Shown here: in pieces, positions 35,534-40,179 of the stretch
Numbering within the stretch: the first letter of the stretch is position 1
How the letters are laid out: each line of letters begins with the position of its first letter
NCBI GenBank assembly: GCA_003171315.1
Contig: PMYE01000114.1
Span: 1,872 to 42,050, forward strand
Length of the DNA: 40,179 nucleotides
From: Acidobacteriaceae bacterium
GTDB lineage: Bacteria; Acidobacteriota; Terriglobia; Terriglobales; Acidobacteriaceae
Direction: 5' to 3'
Notes under the pieces: model-generated
What the model was told of the DNA's origin: nothing
Database searches by the model: none
Seen by the model: only the letters and a program-made list of their open reading frames with translations
Made by a program: the position numbers and the translations under genes

Positions 35534-36234
35534 GGCAACGGCTCCTGCCGGTAGAGTTGCGCGGTGTGGCGCGCCGCCACGGCAATCGCCATCGCCGCCA
35601 TCCCCAGCGTCGCGATCGTCCCTCCCAGATCGAAGAGCAGCACTCTGTGGCCGAACACCGTCGAATACGGACTGCGCAGCGCGGCCAGGCTGCCGAGGAT
35701 CAGCAGAATGCGAATCTCCGTGGGCCCGAAGATGCCTTGCGAAAGCTCGAAACACTGCAGCGTGTACGTGGCCAGGTAGCTCTCGCTCGAAAGCACCAGA
35801 AACGCGATCAGCATCGCCATCGCCGTCGGCCAGTGCAGCAGCCCTGAGGCGCCCAGCCCGCACATCAGCGCCACCGCTCCAAGAACGTCCACCATGTGAT
35901 CGACATAGAATCCGTAACGCGGCCGCTCCTGCCGGCGCACGCGCGCCAGCGTCCCGTCCAGGCTGTCGCCCAGCCAGTTCAGCGCCAGGCACACGATCGC
36001 CGGCAGCAATGCCCGGCGGTCGAAGCGCGACAACGCATAGCAGATGCCCGCCCCGATCTGCGCGCCCAGGCCCAGCGCCGTCAGTTGGTCCGAGCTTACC
36101 CATCGCGGCGCGCGCCCGGCCATCCACTGCAAGGCGCGCTTCTCCAGGCGGGCCGTCAACCCCTGGTTCACCCGGCGCGCGCTCTCAAACCCCGCTTCAT
36201 CCTTTGCTGTTGTTGTAACAACTTGTTCGCCCAT
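35530..36234 (-). CDS. CDP-alcohol phosphatidyltransferase family protein
   Basis: GDSLDGTLARVRRQERPRYGFYVDHMVD fits D-x2-DG-x2-AR-x8-G-x3-D-x3-D. 4-nt overlap with GtrA-like gene. Start could also be 36267. Confidence 0.87.
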   Translation of the reverse strand: MGEQVVTTTAKDEAGFESARRVNQGLTARLEKRALQWMAGRAPRWVSSDQLTALGLGAQIGAGICYALSRFDRRALLPAIVCLALNWLGDSLDGTLARVRRQERPRYGFYVDHMVDVLGAVALMCGLGASGLLHWPTAMAMLIAFLVLSSESYLATYTLQCFELSQGIFGPTEIRILLILGSLAALRSPYSTVFGHRVLLFDLGGTIATLGMAAMAIAVAARHTAQLYRQEPLP

Positions 36235-36335
36235 CTTCGATTCCTCCTCTGCAAACCAGCTCCCCAAACAGGTTCCGTGTCAGGGCGCGAACCCAGGGGC
36301 TCAGCCCCCGATGGCGCGCCCTCTTTTCCCGCCTC

Positions 36336-37157
36336 TCACGGCTTCCGCAGCGCGTCCCGCGCCGCTCGCAGCGTGAACTCCAGCGACTCGCGCGGAATGC
36401 TTTCAATAAACGGCCCAATCGCCCACCCCAACCCCGTGGGAATGGATCGCGTAAGCGAAACCGACTCGATCTGGATATACAGTCCGCCGTCCCGCTCCTG
36501 GTAGCTCCAGTAGGTGTTCAACCGCCACAGAAACCCGTGCTCTTCGCTGGGGCTCAACGCGCGCTCTTGCGCCGTGCCCGCCGACTCAATCTCCACAATC
36601 TGTGTGCTGCGCGAAACGCTGTACCCATGCTGTGCGCCCGTCCCTCCGGAATTGTCGCGTCCAAACGTAACGTCGTACGTTGTATCCATCACCACCGTCA
36701 GAACGTGCTTCTGCCGCACCCGCATCGTCGCCCGATAGTGATCACCCTCTTGCGCCGGCACTGTGGCCTTGAGCACCTGCGGCGAAAAATAGCGGGGATA
36801 GCCGCGGAAATCCCGCATCACCCGCTCGAAGTCCGCGCCCTTCGCGCCCGGCACAAACGCTGTCCCGCGCCAGTCATGCAGCAGCGCTCCCGGCAGCTCC
36901 GCGCCCGCCGCCGGCGTCAGTTGTTCAATCACCAGGCTGCCCGCCCGCAGGCGCGCCGAATCCTCAGGGGCCAGGTACGCCTCGGCCGACCCGTGCTGCA
37001 CGTCCAGCCGCGACTCCACGCGGCCGATATAGGAGTTGAACCCCGCAACCGCCGCTGGACTGGGCTCCTCCGCAACCGAAGCCCCGGCCGCCAGAAGAAA
37101 CAGCAATGCGACTGCAATCGGTAACCTTCTCGAATTGGAAATTCGGCCGTGCGTCAT
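36336..37157 (-). CDS. Hypothetical secreted protein (SRPBCC/START-like by appearance)
   Basis: Start re-assigned to MTHGRISNSRRLPIAVALLFLLAAGASVAEE (signal peptide). Rest is a single open frame to ALRKP. Confidence 0.65.
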   Translation of the reverse strand: MTHGRISNSRRLPIAVALLFLLAAGASVAEEPSPAAVAGFNSYIGRVESRLDVQHGSAEAYLAPEDSARLRAGSLVIEQLTPAAGAELPGALLHDWRGTAFVPGAKGADFERVMRDFRGYPRYFSPQVLKATVPAQEGDHYRATMRVRQKHVLTVVMDTTYDVTFGRDNSGGTGAQHGYSVSRSTQIVEIESAGTAQERALSPSEEHGFLWRLNTYWSYQERDGGLYIQIESVSLTRSIPTGLGWAIGPFIESIPRESLEFTLRAARDALRKP

Positions 37158-37250
37158 GTCCTGCACCTTATCTTGTTGACGTGCGCCAGGCAATGCTTGG
37201 CGCCTCACCCATCTGTGAATGTTTCTCACCGTGCAAGACCTTCCAGCCGT

Positions 37251-37294
37251 TGAACTTCCGTGAACTTGTCACTTGAGCCGGCCGAAGTTCGGCC
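37251..37294. promoter_or_regulatory. Candidate operator: TGAACTT direct repeats (10-bp period) followed by perfect palindrome GGCCGAAGTTCGGCC
   Basis: TGAACTT at 37251-37257 and 37261-37267; GGCCGAA-G-TTCGGCC at 37280-37294, 32 bp before the regulator ATG. Confidence 0.4.
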
Positions 37295-37326
37295 CAACTC
37301 TCCATCGGCTACACTGATCGACAGAC

Positions 37327-38268
37327 ATGGCGGACGACAACACCGACTCTCGGCCAGCCCGGCGCTATCGCTTTGGAATCTTTGAGGCGGACGCCGCCAC
37401 GGGCGAACTGCGCAGGCAGGGATTGCGCGTCAAACTGAACGCGCAGCCTTTCCAGGTGCTTCTCATGCTTCTGGACCGGTATTTGGAGCGCCCCGGCCAG
37501 TTGCTCACGCGCGAAGAGATCTCGCGCGAGCTCTGGCCCGACGGAACCTTCGTCGACTACGAGCACGGCGTCAACTCGGCGGTGAATCGCATCCGCGAAG
37601 CCCTCGGCGACACCGCCGGCAGCCCCAGATTTATTGAGACTCTGGCCCGCCGCGGCTATCGCTTCCTGGCTCCCGTCGAACGCATCGCTCCCGGCGCCGA
37701 TGCGCAGCCTCTGGTCGCCGGGTCTTCGGCTCCCGCACTCCCTGAATGCCCGCCTTCCGCGTCCTTTGCGAACACAGCCGCTCCCGGCGAGCCCGAACTC
37801 AAGCTTCGCACCCGGCTTCTGGCCACTCCACAGGACCTTCCCAAGACATCCCATCGGGTGGTGCAAACGCTCTTCATTCTCTTCCAACTCATGTACCTGG
37901 GATTCTATGTGGGCGCGCTCACCAATCTGGCGGAGATTGCCGATCTCCTCTCGCCGCTGCCCAAAGCAACCATCGTCTTTCACGTCCTCGTCGTCACGGC
38001 CGCCGTCCTCATCCCCGTTCGCGCCTTTGTCCTCTGCGCCGTCCTCTTCCACGCGCCGGGCGTCCGCCGGAAGATCCTCACCCTCTGGCCCTTCCTGCTG
38101 CTCTTCGATGAGCTTTGGTCGCTTTCGCCCTTCCTGCTTCTGCACCACATAAACTTCGGCCTGGCGCTCGCCTGCACCACGCTCCTCGTCTACTCGCCCT
38201 TCGCCCAGCGCTCGCTGGTCCTTATGGGCGCGGGCCGCAAACCTGACGAGCCCACGCTGACTCGCTAG
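37327..38268 (+). CDS. Winged-helix (OmpR/PhoB DNA-binding, CadC-like) regulator with C-terminal TM helices
   Basis: RRYRFGIFEADAATGELRRQGLRVKLNAQPFQVLLMLLDR...LLTREEISRELWPDGTFVDYEHGVNSAVNRIREALGD...RFIETLARRGYRFLAPV; 3-4 hydrophobic helices after 37850. Confidence 0.87.
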   Translation: MADDNTDSRPARRYRFGIFEADAATGELRRQGLRVKLNAQPFQVLLMLLDRYLERPGQLLTREEISRELWPDGTFVDYEHGVNSAVNRIREALGDTAGSPRFIETLARRGYRFLAPVERIAPGADAQPLVAGSSAPALPECPPSASFANTAAPGEPELKLRTRLLATPQDLPKTSHRVVQTLFILFQLMYLGFYVGALTNLAEIADLLSPLPKATIVFHVLVVTAAVLIPVRAFVLCAVLFHAPGVRRKILTLWPFLLLFDELWSLSPFLLLHHINFGLALACTTLLVYSPFAQRSLVLMGAGRKPDEPTLTR

Positions 38269-38276
38269 CCGCGAAT

Positions 38277-38328
38277 TCCCTAAGTCCCTTTGTCCCTAAG
38301 TCCCTAGTCCCTGGTCCCTGGTCCCTGT
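38277..38328. repeat. Short degenerate tandem repeat of (T)CCCT(AAG/TTG/AG/GG), 7-8 bp period
   Basis: tccctaagtccctttgtccctaagtccctagtccctggtccctggtccctg between convergent genes, followed by tcttttttc. Confidence 0.9.
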
Positions 38329-38334
38329 CTTTTT

Positions 38335-39906
38335 TCAAAAGTCGGTGTGGAAGCGCAGCGCGGAAACGGCCACCGGCCCGCGCGCCTGGTTATAGCCGGG
38401 GTCGTTGATGTGCTGGAAGTCGTAGGAAATGAAGAAGCCGCGCCAAAGGTGAGCAGTGTAAAAGACTTCGACGATCTTCTCCCTGCCGTAAGTCAGTGCG
38501 CCGTCGCCGAGCAGAAAGCCGAGTCCGCCCAGGGCAAGATACTCCTGATGCGCGGCCACAATGCCGTTGGTCACGAACGCCACGCCGGCGCGATCGCTAC
38601 TGCGGCGCCATGAGCTGCCCATGGCAACGCCGCCGACCTGCACCGTGCGGTCGTCTTCGGTGTAGCAAAAGGTTTCGTTATGCCCGTCGCTCCAGCCCAG
38701 CCGGCCAAACACGCCCACCTGCGCCGCGATCGCCTGCTCGAAGTTCAAGCCGAAACCATAGCGATGCCGTCCCTGCCGGCGCGTCGCAACGATCTCCGGT
38801 GTCGCAGTCTCGCCATCCAGGAACTCCGCAATCGCCTCGCGGTAGCTTCCCATGTCGGCATGATTGAGGTAGCCCAGCACCCGCACCGTGCCCTTCCGGT
38901 GGGCAATGAGTTTGCCCCGCGCTTCCAGCTCCAGGTTCTCCGCGCGCGACCGCGCCACATCGGCATCAAGGTACTCTCCGTTCGCAACCTTCGGCATCAG
39001 CGCTTCGGCAAAACGCGCCGACCACGAGCGATCGTCGTACTCCACGATCGCGCCGTCGGTGTAACCCCGCGTGTTTGAGGCCACGTCATAGGCGCCATTG
39101 CTGTCCACCGTCCAGTTGAGGAACTGCAGGTTGCTGTCGGAGCCATAGGTGTTCGTATCGAAGAAATCCGTCAAATCCATCTTGCCTGCGCGCAACTCCA
39201 GGCGGCGCGCGGGAAGCGAAGTGGCCAGATCCAGTTCGTCGCGGTCCGTATCCACGCGCTCTTTCGTCAGCGGGACGATCTGGCGCAGCATGAACTGCGC
39301 CAGGTAAGGGGTCTTCGACAGCGGCCTGCCTTCCACCACTCGCACCGCATCCAGGTTGACGTAACCGGCGAGGCCGTTGGCGTTCCCGATGCCGTTGCCG
39401 GTGGCATCCTCTATGTCGGCAAAGACTTCGGTCGTAGGCGTGAGCTCGTAACCGGTGTAGAGCGTCAGCAAATGCGTGGTCGCCGTTTGCGCCCAGTTGG
39501 TTAAGCTGTTCGGTCCGCTGTACTTCGCCGGGAACGCCCCGTGACCCTGCAAAATGACGTTTGCCTGCCCCGAGATCCAGTAGCGCCCCGTCTCTGTGTG
39601 CGGGAAAATCGTCTCGGCATCGCCGGAAGCGGACTCGTCTGCGCTCGGTTCGTCATTCGCTGCCTGGCCGCCGCGAGCGTCCTTCGCTGCCGGTGCGGCG
39701 GGTTCCGCGCCGGTCTCCGCTTTTTGCGCGGGTGCTTGAGTGGCCTGGTCTGCGTTCGCTTGAGCCGGTCCTGTCGCCTGCGCGGCCGCGCGCGGCGCGC
39801 AGCAGAGCGCCGCGAGAGGCAGGCCGCAAGCAACCTGCACAACAAGCCGCTGGATGAGGCGCCGCATTTTTTCACCGGCAGCGCGCTTTTTCGAGCCAAC
39901 CGTCAC
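38335..39906 (-). CDS. OprB-like carbohydrate porin / outer-membrane beta-barrel protein
   Basis: Signal peptide (MRRLIQRLVVQVACGLPLAALCC..AAAQ). GRYWISGQANVILQGHGAFPAKYSGPNSL, LRAGKMDLTDFFDTNTYGSDSNLQFLNWTVDSNGAYDV, terminal ...RFHTDF. Confidence 0.82.
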   Translation of the reverse strand: MTVGSKKRAAGEKMRRLIQRLVVQVACGLPLAALCCAPRAAAQATGPAQANADQATQAPAQKAETGAEPAAPAAKDARGGQAANDEPSADESASGDAETIFPHTETGRYWISGQANVILQGHGAFPAKYSGPNSLTNWAQTATTHLLTLYTGYELTPTTEVFADIEDATGNGIGNANGLAGYVNLDAVRVVEGRPLSKTPYLAQFMLRQIVPLTKERVDTDRDELDLATSLPARRLELRAGKMDLTDFFDTNTYGSDSNLQFLNWTVDSNGAYDVASNTRGYTDGAIVEYDDRSWSARFAEALMPKVANGEYLDADVARSRAENLELEARGKLIAHRKGTVRVLGYLNHADMGSYREAIAEFLDGETATPEIVATRRQGRHRYGFGLNFEQAIAAQVGVFGRLGWSDGHNETFCYTEDDRTVQVGGVAMGSSWRRSSDRAGVAFVTNGIVAAHQEYLALGGLGFLLGDGALTYGREKIVEVFYTAHLWRGFFISYDFQHINDPGYNQARGPVAVSALRFHTDF

Positions 39907-40008
39907 GAATTTAGTAGATCATCCGGCAACCGCATCCGTCGCCCCACGGATCGCTCAACTTCCCGCTTTGGCACACTTTCTGCCAATGCCGCACCGTCTG
40001 CGCAACCT

Positions 40009-40179
40009 TTATTTGGGCGGGTTATTTGGCTCGGAATTCTGCGGTTGCCCGTTTTTGGTGATGGCCTGCCCGTTGTAGAACACCGTGCTGGTCGATCCGT
40101 AGCGCTTGTAGTCGGCGTATTTGATGGTCTCGCGGATGTGCACGTCTTGCGCCATGTAGCCGTAGCCGCCGGAGAAGTG
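40009..40179 (-). CDS. C-terminal end of a CDS running off the window (unknown product)
   Basis: Hand translation of the minus strand: HFSGGYGYMAQDVHIRETIKYADYKRYGSTSTVFYNGQAITKNGQPQNSEPNNPPK*. Confidence 0.65.
   Translation of the reverse strand, partial: HFSGGYGYMAQDVHIRETIKYADYKRYGSTSTVFYNGQAITKNGQPQNSEPNNPPK

Noticed and set aside
35103-36127. N-terminal extensions of ORFs 34293-35585 and 35123-36127
   Set aside because: The extensions read through GtrA-like and CDP-alcohol phosphatidyltransferase genes in wrong frames; internal starts (35102 and 35533) fit operon spacing.
1-40179. CRISPR arrays, complete tRNA/rRNA genes, complete transposase or integrase genes
   Set aside because: Scanned by eye; tandem repeats found are coding (TPR, Ig-like) or a short TCCCT array without spacers. 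Only a tRNA-end-like fragment near 16930 was noted, not enough to call.

Overview
A GC-rich bacterial window. Gene content and protein style look Acidobacteriota-like, but that is inference. Left to right:
(a) ~70-1235: a decayed junction. A 5'-truncated group II intron maturase with a recognisable domain V (minus strand) abuts a 3' remnant of a polyprenyl-phosphate sugar transferase (plus strand).
(b) 1315-5364: a giant secreted lipoprotein with choice-of-anchor/Ig-like repeats and a beta-helix-like end.
(c) 5924-16467: a compact biosynthetic locus. It contains a NodU/CmcH-type carbamoyltransferase, a stand-alone NRPS A-PCP (hand-read specificity code DILQLGMIWK, Gly-like), a single-module PKS with unusual order KS-AT-KR-DH-ACP-TE, and a convergent Sfp-type PPTase.
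(d) 16983-19963: a two-gene cassette. A signal-peptide TPR protein with 150-bp near-identical repeats is followed by a membrane-anchored TIR protein.
(e) 20282-22003: an acyl-CoA-synthetase-like ligase.
(f) 22248-31238: a co-directional set. It contains a small membrane protein, a SLOG+SLATT-like 4TM protein, a TM+TrkA-N(RCK)+RyR-repeat protein, and a 1.4 kaa secreted protein that reads as a catalytically degenerate 5'-nucleotidase fused to a beta-barrel-like C-terminus.
(g) 31336-34043: two bd-oxidase-like (CydA-like) subunits, one fused to two c-type haem motifs, with an FNR/CRP-like palindrome upstream.
(h) 34293-40179: GtrA, CDP-alcohol phosphatidyltransferase, a membrane protein, a secreted protein, a winged-helix regulator, an OprB-like porin and a truncated CDS.
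The best candidates for an undescribed system are (f), possibly with (d), as a nucleotide/ion-flux conflict or signalling island, and (c) as a minimal Gly-primed carbamoylated PKS pathway. All homology calls are by eye; no database search was run.
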